From Treponema sp. (lineage in GTDB: Bacteria; Spirochaetota; Spirochaetia; Treponematales; Treponemataceae): a DNA stretch of 50,847 nucleotides. How positions within the stretch are numbered: position 1 is the stretch's first letter; each line of letters begins with the position of its first letter. The stretch spans positions 1 through 50,847 of the forward strand of contig JAEDFX010000004.1 in assembly GCA_016297805.1 (NCBI GenBank). The letters run 5' to 3'. The position numbers were made by a program, and so were the translations under genes. Under the pieces are notes generated by a model, which was not told where the DNA came from, did no database searches, and worked only from the letters and a program-made list of their open reading frames with translations. Below, one piece after another: positions 16,795 through 25,373 of this stretch.

Positions 16795-17955
16795 TTACAG
16801 GTATTTTTCTACCAGAAACAAATATTCTTTTACATGAATTTCTCGGCCATTAAGATTTCTTGAGCCTCGGAATGTATTATATTCAGATTCCAGAACCTGA
16901 ACCTTTCCACAAACCTGCAGTAACTCAATCATTTCTTCCTTAGAAATAAAACCTTCCGAATTAAATGAAACAAGAATATATTTTGCACGAACATTGTAAA
17001 TCAGCTGAGAAAATACGTCTGCTACTTTCTTTTTTTTGTTATAGGCAGACCGATTCCAGTTTTTAGGAATTCCAGAAACCCTGCTGATTTTTTCAGAATC
17101 CGGTCGTTCATAATCTGCAATCAGATTAAGCATAAAATAATTCGACCCATAAGGATGCTGATTGTATGGGGGATCAAAATATGCCAGATCAAACATGCCA
17201 TTATCAAGTTCCGCTGAATTATACAGTTCCTCATTCACAACAAGTTCATTTGCATCCTGGCTAAAAACTCTGTAATTACAATTAAAATTTGAAAATACAG
17301 GAAACTGAAGTTCAACTTTCCCCATAATTCTTGAAAGAGCATTTTTACCGTTACCGCCAAACTGACCTGTTCCGGTTTTTGAATTCTTGTAAAAGCCTTT
17401 AAAAATTCCTGCAGTATTCGCATGGATTGAAGCTTCAGACAACAATGGAGCTATAAAGAAATGTTTATATTTTTCTGGAACTTCTTTTTCTATAAGCTGG
17501 CGGGCTATATCAAGATAATTTGCATTATAAGTTGTATAAAAACAACGATCCGATTTTTGGATATTTTTTTCATCTTCAGGAGAATAGAGTTCTGTAATAA
17601 AGCCTGGAACCTTTTTCTTTCCCATTTGAAGGTTGATTGAATCGCAGAGTTTTGTATAAACAGCTTCCAGTTCCTTCAAATCCAAATCAGCAGAATTAGC
17701 CAGGTAACAATGATTAATAATCTGGGAATATTTTTCCAAATCATTCACCGTAAGACTCTGTGCATACTGCTTTAAATAACGGCTCACAATTCCGCTGCCC
17801 GCAAAAACATCAAGACAGTTTAATTTCTGCTTTCCCAGTTTTTCCTGAACAATAGCCACACCTGTACCAATAAAATCCAGAAGGGCTCGTTTATTCCCTA
17901 TATAGGTTATGATTTGAGACTGCAAATATTCAGGATTTTCCGCTAAAGAAGACAA
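16795..17955 (-). CDS. D12-class adenine-specific DNA methyltransferase (solitary)
   Basis: N6-adenine DNA methyltransferase of the Dam/D12 (alpha) class, 386 residues. Motif X YIGNKRALLDFI lies near 18-29, motif I VFAGSGIVSRYL near 49-60 and the catalytic motif IV DPPYNQHPYGSNY in the second half. The region between is longer than in Dam. No restriction endonuclease gene lies on either side, so it is either an orphan regulatory methylase or a relic of a restriction-modification system. The start is TTG at 17955, supported by GGAG six bases upstream; the ATG just before it runs into a stop after two further codons. Recognition sequence unknown. Confidence 0.88.
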   Translation of the reverse strand: MSSLAENPEYLQSQIITYIGNKRALLDFIGTGVAIVQEKLGKQKLNCLDVFAGSGIVSRYLKQYAQSLTVNDLEKYSQIINHCYLANSADLDLKELEAVYTKLCDSINLQMGKKKVPGFITELYSPEDEKNIQKSDRCFYTTYNANYLDIARQLIEKEVPEKYKHFFIAPLLSEASIHANTAGIFKGFYKNSKTGTGQFGGNGKNALSRIMGKVELQFPVFSNFNCNYRVFSQDANELVVNEELYNSAELDNGMFDLAYFDPPYNQHPYGSNYFMLNLIADYERPDSEKISRVSGIPKNWNRSAYNKKKKVADVFSQLIYNVRAKYILVSFNSEGFISKEEMIELLQVCGKVQVLESEYNTFRGSRNLNGREIHVKEYLFLVEKYL

Positions 17956-18018
17956 CTAAAACTCCATTTTTGAATTCATCTAAAATTTTACCGATTTTTT
18001 CCAAATTCATCAATGAGG

Positions 18019-18048
18019 TTGTTAATTTACATGCTTTTTTGATAAAAT
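18019..18048 (+). promoter_or_regulatory. Predicted leaderless promoter of the PurH-like gene
   Basis: TTGTTA (18019-18024), an 18-base spacer and TAAAAT (18043-18048) lie exactly 6 bases before the ATG at 18055. The expected transcription start is at the A of the ATG. No Shine-Dalgarno is visible. Confidence 0.65.
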
Positions 18049-18054
18049 GCAGAT

Positions 18055-19704
18055 ATGGTTAAGCGTGCAATTATTCATGTTGAAAATACAGAAGGTGTAG
18101 TAGATTTTGCAAGATATCTTTCAGAAGCAGGCTGGACTATTCTTACTGCAAACAAAACAGAAGAACTTCTAAAAGCAGAAAAAATTCCAGTTATAAGAGA
18201 ACAGGCTCTCGTTGAAAGTAATTATCATTTAAATGAAACCTCAAGTCTCATGCGTCAGATACTTCTTACAAAATACAACAAGGAAGAAAAATTTATTTCA
18301 ACAGATAATGATGAAACCAATATCTACGTTATCTGTGTAAATATTACACCTGTAATGAATGTAAATATTACATCCAGCAAGTATAATCAGCAGATTCTTC
18401 CTTCTAATTTTTTCATTACCTCACTTTTACGCAACACTTTTTCTAATCACGAAAACGTACTGATTCTTACAGACCCTGAAGATTATAAAGAAGCAATTAT
18501 TCAGCTTAAAACAGATAATATTTCAAAAGAATTCAGAACTTATCTTGCAGCTAAAGCATTGAATCTTATTTCAGCTTTTGATGCAGGACTTTCAGCTTCA
18601 ATTCTGCAGGGCCAGCAGTATAATGTTCAGTTTATGAATTATCTCATGTATCCATACAAAAAAAATATGGCATTACATGAAGGCTCAAATTCCCAGCAGA
18701 AAAGCTTTCTCTATAAATCTCCAACAGAATCAGGTGCATTAAACGGATTTCTTAAATTGCAGGGAAAAGAACTGACTCATAACATCATTTGTGATATTTC
18801 TTTTGCCTGGGAACGAATCAGTACCCTATACGCAATTCTTAAAAACCAGTACACAGTAAAAAGTACAAACAGTGATGGTTATGATTTTACAACCCAGTTT
18901 ACACCTCTTACAGGAACTGTTTTTACTATTGCAGTAAAATTCAATACCATTGTTGGAGCAGCTCTTTCTACAAACGTGCTGGACTCTTTTTCAAAGGCTT
19001 ACGAATACGATACATATAACATTAAAGATGTGGTTGTTGCCTGTAGTTCTGTAATAGATGCTGCTGCCGCAACAGAAATGGTAAAAGGAAATTTTGCTGC
19101 TATTGTTGCACCTAGTTTTACTATGGAAGCAAAACAGATTCTTTCTTCAAACAGAAATATTCGTCTTGTACCTTCTGCAAAAGTTGCAACCACAAATCTG
19201 GATGGAAGACTTGTAAACGGCGGATTACTGCTTCAGACTAAAGATAATTCTCTTTTTGAGCACTGGCATGTCAGAACAAAAAACAGACCTTCTCAGTTCA
19301 AAACCGATGAAATGGCTTTTGGAATGCTTCTTTTGATAGGAGCCCGTTCATATTCAGCCGTACTGTTAAAAGATAATTCTCTTATTGGTATTGGTCAGGG
19401 ATGTACTTCTACGAACAGAGCTTTAACTGTAACTTTGCAGGATGCCCGAGAAAGAGTTGAACGCAAAAAAACGTCAGGTGAAGCAGTTAATAATGAAAAT
19501 CCAGATTTAGCAAACCCTATTGGAGATGTTCTTATCTGTGATTCAACAATTCAGTTTGATGAGCCTGTAAAAAAACTTATTGACAGTGGTATTACAGCAA
19601 TCATTCAAACTGGTGGAACTCCAGCCGATAATGAATTTATAAACTATTGTGATGAAAGAGGTGTTGTCATGGTATTTACAGGCATGACTCACATTTCATT
19701 CTAA
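18055..19704 (+). CDS. Degenerate PurH-like protein (AICAR transformylase/IMP cyclohydrolase fold)
   Basis: At 549 residues it has the length and layout of bifunctional PurH: N-terminal MGS-like cyclohydrolase domain (1-190) and C-terminal AICAR transformylase domain. Recognisable family blocks are LKLQGKELTHN (about 233-243, family LxGKELSYNN), APSFTMEAKQIL and the C-terminal ITAIIQTGGTPADNEF with MVFTGMTHISF. Key catalytic sequence is lost: the KHxNPCG motif reads KFNTIVG (K295-F296), the LRYGENPHQ motif reads LHEGSNSQQ, and KHVKSN is replaced by GARSYS. The cyclohydrolase GGRVKTLHP motif is also missing. The frame is intact, so it is a conserved but probably repurposed or inactive paralogue. 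It is followed 33 bases later by mraY. Calling it an active purine enzyme would be unsafe. Confidence 0.82.
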   Translation: MVKRAIIHVENTEGVVDFARYLSEAGWTILTANKTEELLKAEKIPVIREQALVESNYHLNETSSLMRQILLTKYNKEEKFISTDNDETNIYVICVNITPVMNVNITSSKYNQQILPSNFFITSLLRNTFSNHENVLILTDPEDYKEAIIQLKTDNISKEFRTYLAAKALNLISAFDAGLSASILQGQQYNVQFMNYLMYPYKKNMALHEGSNSQQKSFLYKSPTESGALNGFLKLQGKELTHNIICDISFAWERISTLYAILKNQYTVKSTNSDGYDFTTQFTPLTGTVFTIAVKFNTIVGAALSTNVLDSFSKAYEYDTYNIKDVVVACSSVIDAAAATEMVKGNFAAIVAPSFTMEAKQILSSNRNIRLVPSAKVATTNLDGRLVNGGLLLQTKDNSLFEHWHVRTKNRPSQFKTDEMAFGMLLLIGARSYSAVLLKDNSLIGIGQGCTSTNRALTVTLQDARERVERKKTSGEAVNNENPDLANPIGDVLICDSTIQFDEPVKKLIDSGITAIIQTGGTPADNEFINYCDERGVVMVFTGMTHISF

Positions 19705-19737
19705 AAATCACTTAATCATAACAATGAGGGGAAACTT

Positions 19738-20814
19738 ATGCTTTACTACTTGGGTCAGTGTCTTCAGAACTATTGGGGACCTGCAAGACTTTTAACTTCT
19801 TATGCTGTTTTAATTACGGTAGCACTATACTTGGGATTTTTTCTTGCCTATAAGCTGATTCCAAAATTCTATAACTGGCTTCCACATGATCGTGGCCGCG
19901 AGTTTACAATCAAAGAAAATGCAGAAGCTGCAAAAGGTAAACCTACAGGAGCAGGCAGTATTTTCATTACTATTTTTGTTCTTCTTGCATTCTTAATCTG
20001 TCCCATGACATGGGTTCGTGCTTCTATAGTATTCCTTACATGGATTACAATGCTCACAGGCTTTCTTGACGACCGCAGTGTTACCAGTTGGGGCGAATAC
20101 CTGAAAGGTGCATTAGATTTAGCAATCAGCGTGATTTCTGCATTCATTCTCTATTATGCCCTTGCAAAATCTTCTGTAGACGGCACAGTTACCTTCTGGC
20201 TCCCATTCTTTGCAAGCCCTGTAGTTGTAAATCCTATTGTATACATAGTTATTACTACAATAATGCTCTGGGCTTCTATAAATACAACAAACTGTACAGA
20301 CGGAGTAGACGGGCTTTCTTCATCTTTAGTTCTTATTGCACTACTTACACTGGGTATTCTGTTTTATTTCATTCTTGGTCACAAAGATATTGCTGCATAT
20401 CTGCTTTTGCCACATTTTCAGGCAGGTGCTAACTGGGCAATTCTGGCATTTACAATGGCAGGTGTTGTAATGGGATATCTCTGGCATAATGCTTTCCCAA
20501 GTCATTGTTTAATGGGAGATGCCGGAAGCCGTGCTTTGGGATATTTCATAGGTATATGTGTAATGATTAGTGGAAATCCATTTATTATTCTCGCCACTTC
20601 TTCAATCATATTTATTAATGGAGGAATGGGACTTCTAAAGGTTGCCCTTCTCCGTTTCTTTAAAATTAAGATTTTTGAAACAATCAGATTCCCTCTTCAT
20701 GACCACATGAGAAAGAATCGTGGCTGGTCTCCAACTCAGGTTCTTCTAAAATTTATGATTATGCAGCTTTTGATTACCTGTGGATTAATGGGAATTTTCC
20801 TTAAAATCAGATAA
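19738..20814 (+). CDS. mraY: Phospho-N-acetylmuramoyl-pentapeptide-transferase (MraY)
   Basis: Membrane enzyme that makes lipid I by transferring phospho-MurNAc-pentapeptide to undecaprenyl phosphate. About ten hydrophobic helices are visible in 358 residues. Motifs are KPTGAGSIF (family KPTMGG), FLDDRSV (catalytic Asp pair), NCTDGVDGL, MGDAGSRALG and PLHDHMRKNRGW (in place of the usual PLHHHFE). The variant motifs suggest a divergent spirochaetal form; a WecA/TagO-type enzyme is the main alternative but fits the LHDH loop and KPTGAG less well. GAGGGG precedes the ATG. It lies between the PurH-like gene and an M20 peptidase, with short gaps that indicate co-transcription. Confidence 0.88.
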   Translation: MLYYLGQCLQNYWGPARLLTSYAVLITVALYLGFFLAYKLIPKFYNWLPHDRGREFTIKENAEAAKGKPTGAGSIFITIFVLLAFLICPMTWVRASIVFLTWITMLTGFLDDRSVTSWGEYLKGALDLAISVISAFILYYALAKSSVDGTVTFWLPFFASPVVVNPIVYIVITTIMLWASINTTNCTDGVDGLSSSLVLIALLTLGILFYFILGHKDIAAYLLLPHFQAGANWAILAFTMAGVVMGYLWHNAFPSHCLMGDAGSRALGYFIGICVMISGNPFIILATSSIIFINGGMGLLKVALLRFFKIKIFETIRFPLHDHMRKNRGWSPTQVLLKFMIMQLLITCGLMGIFLKIR

Positions 20815-20835
20815 CAATTTAAAACGGAGCTTATT

Positions 20836-22056
20836 ATGCAGTCAGTTCAGTCGGTAAAAGATTTTTTTGCAGAACAGAGAAAAGAAATTATAGATTTAGA
20901 AACACAGCTTACTTCCCATATTGCCATTGCACCAGAAGGTAATGGAGATGGAGAAACTGAAAAATGTAATGCCTTGGAAGCCTGGCTTAAGGAAAAAGGT
21001 TTTAATGACATTGAACGTTATGAAGCTCCTGATTCCAGAGTAAGTTCCGGCAGTCGTCCTTCTCTTGTTGTAACTATTCCTGGAACTGATAATAACAGCC
21101 GCATCTGGGTTATGGCCCATATTGATGTTGTTCCAACAGGAGATTTAAAATTATGGAACACAGATCCATGGAAGGTTGTAGAAAAAGACGGAAAACTGTA
21201 TGGCAGAGGTGTTGAAGATAATCAGCAGGGACTTTGTTCTGCAGCATTTGCAGCTCTTTATTACATAAAAAATGGCATTACTCCAGCCCATACAATCAAA
21301 CTCCTTTTTGTTGCAGATGAAGAAAACGGAAGTAACTACGGCGCTATCTGGCTTTTACGAGAAAAACATCTTTTTAAAAAAGAAGATTTAATTCTGATTC
21401 CTGATGGAGGAGACCCAAAAGGCCAGACTATTGAAATCGCAGAAAAGAATCTTATCTGGCTTACAGTTCATGTACAGGGACAGCAGACACATGGAAGTCG
21501 TCCAGACAGTGGAGCAAATGCATGTTTAGCAGCTTGTGATTTAAGCATGCGCCTTCACGGATTGGAAAAGATTTTTAATAAAAAAGATGATTTATTCGAA
21601 CCAAATTACTCTACTTTCCAGCCAACAAAACGTCTTAAGAACGTAGACAGTATTAATATTATCCCAGGCGAAGATACTTTCAGTTTTGACTGCCGTATTC
21701 TTCCTTGTTATAAACTGGATGATGTATTAAAAGAAGTTGACCGTTGTTGTCGTGAAGTAGAAAAAGAACATGGAGTAAGAATTGAATATACTACTCCTCA
21801 GAAATCTGAATCTCCTGCAACTTCTGTAAATGCACCAGTAGCACAAAAACTTGCTGCTGCAATTAAGAAAGTTCATGGTCTTGATGCAAAATTCATTGGT
21901 ATTGGCGGAGGAACTGTAGGTGCAGAACTTCGTCGCGAAGGAATTGATGCAGTTGTCTGGAGCACCCTTGATGATCAGGCACACCAGCCAAACGAATATT
22001 GTGTTATAGACAATCTGATAAAAGATGCAGAAACTTTGATTGAATTGTTCAAATAA
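20836..22056 (+). CDS. M20-family metallopeptidase (dipeptidase/DapE/ArgE type)
   Basis: Cytoplasmic di-zinc aminoacyl hydrolase, 406 residues. Metal and catalytic motifs are WVMAHIDVVPTGD (His, Asp), GRGVEDNQQG (bridging Asp), VADEENGSN (catalytic and ligand Glu), LIPDGGDPKG (Asp) and the C-terminal DDQAHQPNEY (His). The inserted dimerisation domain contains QTHGSRPDSGANA. It keeps the M20A layout. The exact substrate, whether a dipeptide, succinyl-diaminopimelate or an acyl-amino acid, is not decided by sequence. GGAG precedes the ATG and mraY ends 21 bases upstream. The 3' end overlaps the convergent galE by 8 bases. Confidence 0.88.
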   Translation: MQSVQSVKDFFAEQRKEIIDLETQLTSHIAIAPEGNGDGETEKCNALEAWLKEKGFNDIERYEAPDSRVSSGSRPSLVVTIPGTDNNSRIWVMAHIDVVPTGDLKLWNTDPWKVVEKDGKLYGRGVEDNQQGLCSAAFAALYYIKNGITPAHTIKLLFVADEENGSNYGAIWLLREKHLFKKEDLILIPDGGDPKGQTIEIAEKNLIWLTVHVQGQQTHGSRPDSGANACLAACDLSMRLHGLEKIFNKKDDLFEPNYSTFQPTKRLKNVDSINIIPGEDTFSFDCRILPCYKLDDVLKEVDRCCREVEKEHGVRIEYTTPQKSESPATSVNAPVAQKLAAAIKKVHGLDAKFIGIGGGTVGAELRREGIDAVVWSTLDDQAHQPNEYCVIDNLIKDAETLIELFK

Positions 22057-23020
22057 TTGTAGGTTTATACACTTCCCAAGTAGTAGAAACCAATGTATCT
22101 ACATCAGAATATTTAGGTTCCCAACCTAAAAGTTCTTTAGCAAGCTTAGATGTAGTATACAAGCTTGCAGGATCTCCTGGACGACGTGGTTCTTCCCCTG
22201 CAGGAATTGGTTTACCTGTTATCTTGCGGGCAGCTTCAATAATTTCTTTAACAGTAGTTCCCTTTTCTGTTCCAAGATTCAATTTAAGACTCTTGTTGTT
22301 CTTTGCAATATAATCCAAAGCCATTACATGAGCACGAGCCAAATCTGTTACATGTACATAATCACGAATACAAGTACCATCACGAGTATCATAATCAGTT
22401 CCAAAAATCTTAAGTTCACGCTGACCAAGAGCTGCCTCCATAACACGAGGCAAAAGATTTTCTGGTTTCTGTTCCAGTCCACGGATTTCTCCATCAGGAT
22501 CATAACCTGCCGCATTAAAATATCGCAAAGCTGCAAATTTCATATTCTTAAGCTGATCATACCAGGTCATATAACGTTCAATTTCAAGCTTTGTAAAACC
22601 GTAATAATTAATAGGATTCTGAGGATGATTTTCATCCATTGGCAAATACTGAGGTTCACCAAAAGTTGCTGCAGACGAACTAAAAATCATTCTTAAACAG
22701 TTATATTTTACTGCAGCATTCATAATATTTAATGTACCGGTAATATTGTTTACAGAATATTTTTCTGGCTTAATCATAGATTCACCGGCAGCTTTAAATG
22801 CAGCAAGATGAACAAAAGCGTCAAATCCCTGAGCAAAAGCACCTTCAATATCAGAAGGAATCAAAATATTTCCATAAATAAAATCATTCTCAGGGAAAAG
22901 ATTACAACGCAGACCGCTTGAAAGATTATCAAATACAGTAACCTTATGCCCTGCTTTCATCATTTCTTTTACAACATGGCTTCCAATATAACCGGCACCA
23001 CCAATTACTAAAACTTTCAT
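22049..23020 (-). CDS. galE: UDP-glucose 4-epimerase
   Basis: Extended short-chain dehydrogenase that interconverts UDP-glucose and UDP-galactose (323 residues). The NAD-binding motif GGAGYIGSH lies at 7-15. The catalytic site is the SSSAATFGEP serine-threonine block with YYGFTK (Tyr and Lys of the YxxxK pair). FAALRYFNAAG, CIRDYVHVTDLARAHV and RRPGDPASLY follow as in GalE. AGGAG lies before the ATG. It probably supplies galactose units for glycolipids or exopolysaccharides. The lipoprotein gene at 23036-23464 lies 15 bases upstream on the same strand and may be in the same transcript. Confidence 0.95.
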   Translation of the reverse strand: MKVLVIGGAGYIGSHVVKEMMKAGHKVTVFDNLSSGLRCNLFPENDFIYGNILIPSDIEGAFAQGFDAFVHLAAFKAAGESMIKPEKYSVNNITGTLNIMNAAVKYNCLRMIFSSSAATFGEPQYLPMDENHPQNPINYYGFTKLEIERYMTWYDQLKNMKFAALRYFNAAGYDPDGEIRGLEQKPENLLPRVMEAALGQRELKIFGTDYDTRDGTCIRDYVHVTDLARAHVMALDYIAKNNKSLKLNLGTEKGTTVKEIIEAARKITGKPIPAGEEPRRPGDPASLYTTSKLAKELLGWEPKYSDVDTLVSTTWEVYKPTII

Positions 23021-23035
23021 ATCTATAAACTCCTA

Positions 23036-23464
23036 TTATTTGTAATATATGTATAATGCAACATACTGCTTATCTGATTTTTTACTGTCCAGAACCCAGA
23101 AATTAGCAAAGAAAGTCAAATCTGAATTCTCTTGTAATAAATCGTTCGCAAGCTCTTTTGCAGTCTGATCTGCCTGATCTGAATTTTCACCTGTTCCAGC
23201 AAGAATTTTTACAACTGATGCATTTTCCATTTCAGGCACAAGCTTTTTTAATGTATTAATATCCTGCGCTAAAGCCGGTTCAATCCACACTGGTAATTCT
23301 TTTCCAAAGCCTTTATATTTCCAGTCTTCAAACCGTAACTTTTCTTCTGTTTGTTTATTATTTTTAGTAGAGACTGCTGGTTCTGCAACAACATCATTAG
23401 AGGCACAACTTGCAAAACACATCACAAAAAAAAGTGATAGAATTATATAAACTGTTTTTTTCAT
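23036..23464 (-). CDS. Small lipoprotein of unknown function
   Basis: About 142 residues with a classical lipoprotein signal (MKKTVYIILSLFFVMC then FASCAS, Cys about 20). The rest is soluble and mixed charge, with a WKYKGFGKELPVWIEPAL segment. I do not recognise a family. An in-frame ATG two codons upstream (23470) exists, but a predicted promoter (TTAACA-N17-TAAAAT) lies 7 bases before the ATG at 23464, so the message probably starts at or near this codon. It is divergent from another lipoprotein gene at 23542 with a similar promoter arrangement, and galE follows. Confidence 0.72.
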   Translation of the reverse strand: MKKTVYIILSLFFVMCFASCASNDVVAEPAVSTKNNKQTEEKLRFEDWKYKGFGKELPVWIEPALAQDINTLKKLVPEMENASVVKILAGTGENSDQADQTAKELANDLLQENSDLTFFANFWVLDSKKSDKQYVALYIYYK

Positions 23465-23471
23465 TATCATT

Positions 23472-23500
23472 ATTTTATCAAATATAAACTTGATTGTTAA
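23472..23500 (-). promoter_or_regulatory. Predicted leaderless promoter of the small lipoprotein gene
   Basis: On the minus strand, TTAACA (23500-23495), a 17-base spacer and TAAAAT (23477-23472) precede the ATG at 23464 by 7 bases. The -10 abuts the alternative ATG at 23470, which argues for the downstream start. Confidence 0.6.
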
Positions 23501-23505
23501 TGCTA

Positions 23506-23535
23506 TTGAAAAAGATTCCGAACTTGAGGTAAACT
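23506..23535 (+). promoter_or_regulatory. Predicted leaderless promoter of the TPR lipoprotein gene
   Basis: TTGAAA (23506-23511), an 18-base spacer and TAAACT (23530-23535) lie exactly 6 bases before the ATG at 23542. A GAGG inside the spacer is too far from the ATG to be a good ribosome-binding site. Confidence 0.55.
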
Positions 23536-23541
23536 TCCGCT

Positions 23542-23961
23542 ATGAAAAAAATTATTCTTGCAACATTGATTCTTTTGTCAGCTGCAGTTCTTGTTTCCTG
23601 CGCTTCCATTAAAGAAATTCCAGAAGATAAAACATCTGCCCAGATTATTCAGATGGGACAAAACTCTGTTTCTGTATCTGATTACAAATCAGCATTGTTC
23701 TGTTATCAGACAGCAATTGAACGTTTTGGTACAAATCCTACCGTTTATGCAGAAGCAAAATACGAACAGGGCCATGTTTATTTAAAACAAAAGAAATATG
23801 AAAAAGCATATCAGAGCTTTGATGAACTGATAAATATTTATGAATACAATCCTGGTATTATTCCACCAGCTTACAAGAAACTTGCTCAGATAGGAATTAC
23901 AAAAATTCCTGCTAAAAAACTGGCAGAAATTCAGAAACAGAATGAACCTGTTTTAGACTAA
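23542..23961 (+). CDS. Lipoprotein with TPR-like repeats
   Basis: A 139-residue lipoprotein (signal peptide 1-20, lipobox VLVSC). After the Cys, helical pairs match TPR geometry: QMGQNSVSVSDYKSALFCYQ, then YAEAKYEQGHVYLKQKKYEK and the helix YQSFDELINIY. TPR lipoproteins usually act as periplasmic adaptors or in outer-membrane assembly, but no partner is indicated here. It is monocistronic, overlaps the convergent vWA gene by 4 bases, and is divergent from another lipoprotein gene 77 bases away. Its start is supported by the signal peptide and the promoter position. Confidence 0.8.
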   Translation: MKKIILATLILLSAAVLVSCASIKEIPEDKTSAQIIQMGQNSVSVSDYKSALFCYQTAIERFGTNPTVYAEAKYEQGHVYLKQKKYEKAYQSFDELINIYEYNPGIIPPAYKKLAQIGITKIPAKKLAEIQKQNEPVLD

Positions 23962-25262
23962 TCTTTTGGCAGAAGTATTGAATGTATCTTAATATTCTTT
24001 GCTTCTGCTATGCCCATAACAAATTCTTTTGAATAGCGTCCAGTTCCTCTAGGAGTTGGATGTGGTTCTGCATCACCAATCAAAATTATTTTTTTCTCAG
24101 CTCCTGTTCGCCATGAATAGAATTCACTGGCAGCGTACATAGCCTCGTAAACTGCTTCAGGAATATCTCCACCTTCTTTACCATAAATTTTCACAGAATT
24201 CAGGTTTTTTGAAAAAGTTGTGAAATTTGTTGTAAAGTTGTAACACTTCACAGGTAAATCCATGTATTTAAAAGTGTCACCGTAATCACGATAGAACAAC
24301 AATCCTATTCTTGCACCAGGAGTTTCACCAAATAATCTGATTAATTCAGGCTGTAAATCAGCTTTAAGCTTATCAATATCATTTTTCATGCTTCCTGTGG
24401 CATCAATTGCAAAAACAACATCAAGATTATCTTTATTCTCAATTCCCTCCAGCAGGGAATGAATATCTTCAATAATTGTTTCAGGGCCTTTTGAATATAT
24501 AATATCCTGTGAAATTTCCTTGAACTTATCACTTGCCAGAGGATTATAATCATCTGTCAAAATAGTTTCAGGTTCTTCAATTGGCTCCGGCTCTTCAAAA
24601 GGTTCTGGTAAGGTTTCTACAACAGGCTCTGGAATTGGAGCTGGCTTTGGGGCAGGCTTTCTTACAACTCTTTTAGTAATCTTAAGGTCAAACATAAAAG
24701 GGCTGTCCATATAATCACCAGAATAATCCGCATAAGGCTTTTCAAAAGAACGGATGTTCACAAAAGTTCCTTTTCCCAAAGTTACTTCACCATTACGAGA
24801 CCATTCATAACCGTAGACCATTTTTTCTGGAATATAGATATGAAATGCCTCGTCAAAAAACTCAGTTTTTTCTACTGTAGAGTCTACAAGACTATATTTT
24901 GCACCCTCTGATTCCAGTTTTTTTCCATCAAGATAGCGAATTTCATCACCATTAATTGGATTGTACTCTTTTGCTCTGTACGCATAACTGTCGTTTTTGC
25001 CGGCAGGATCCTTTGTAGTTTCTGTAAGAAGAATAGAATTTATATTAGGCTGTTTTTTTACATAAAGATGATATCCGCCATTTTCTTTATCAGGTATAAG
25101 TCGAACATTATCTGCTGTAACACGCAGCTGCTGCTGTTTTTCTGTAAAAAGTATTTTCTGGGAACCTTCTCCCTCTTTATTTACTGTATTTTGAGCATAA
25201 ATATTAGCTGCACAAATCAATGAAGCAAAAACAAAAAAAACTTTTTTTATTATTAATTTCAT
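23958..25262 (-). CDS. Secreted von Willebrand factor A domain protein
   Basis: A 434-residue exported protein. Residues 1-23 are a signal peptide (cut after IYAQ). Residues 24-205 are a beta-rich region of unknown fold. Residues 206-240 are a Pro/Glu-rich linker (KPAPKPAPIPEPVVE and EPFEEPEPIEEPE), often seen in periplasm-spanning proteins. Residues about 275-434 are a vWA domain with MIDAS FAIDATGSM, LLFYRDYGD and GGDIPEAVYEAM. Metal-dependent protein binding outside the cytoplasm is expected; no enzymatic site is seen. GGTG lies 8 bases before the ATG. It is the third vWA protein in the window but is separate from the Bat operon. Confidence 0.82.
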   Translation of the reverse strand: MKLIIKKVFFVFASLICAANIYAQNTVNKEGEGSQKILFTEKQQQLRVTADNVRLIPDKENGGYHLYVKKQPNINSILLTETTKDPAGKNDSYAYRAKEYNPINGDEIRYLDGKKLESEGAKYSLVDSTVEKTEFFDEAFHIYIPEKMVYGYEWSRNGEVTLGKGTFVNIRSFEKPYADYSGDYMDSPFMFDLKITKRVVRKPAPKPAPIPEPVVETLPEPFEEPEPIEEPETILTDDYNPLASDKFKEISQDIIYSKGPETIIEDIHSLLEGIENKDNLDVVFAIDATGSMKNDIDKLKADLQPELIRLFGETPGARIGLLFYRDYGDTFKYMDLPVKCYNFTTNFTTFSKNLNSVKIYGKEGGDIPEAVYEAMYAASEFYSWRTGAEKKIILIGDAEPHPTPRGTGRYSKEFVMGIAEAKNIKIHSILLPKD

Positions 25263-25303
25263 AATTCACCCACCGAATTAATATCTTATCGCTTAATTAT
25301 CGG

Positions 25304-25332
25304 TTGGAAATTTAAAAATTATGATTTATAAT
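25304..25332 (+). promoter_or_regulatory. Predicted promoter of the 25374-27924 transcript
   Basis: TTGGAA (25304-25309), a 17-base spacer and a perfect TATAAT (25327-25332) give an expected start near 25339 and a leader of about 35 bases before the ATG at 25374. A second -10-like TATAGA sits 7 bases before the ATG but has no -35. Confidence 0.6.
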
Positions 25333-25373
25333 ATAAACTATCTTGTAAAAAAGTTTTAAATATAGAATTAATT

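Noticed and set aside
15723..17955. Restriction-modification system
   Set aside because: The gene next to the methyltransferase encodes an exported EEP-family lipoprotein, not a cytoplasmic restriction enzyme.
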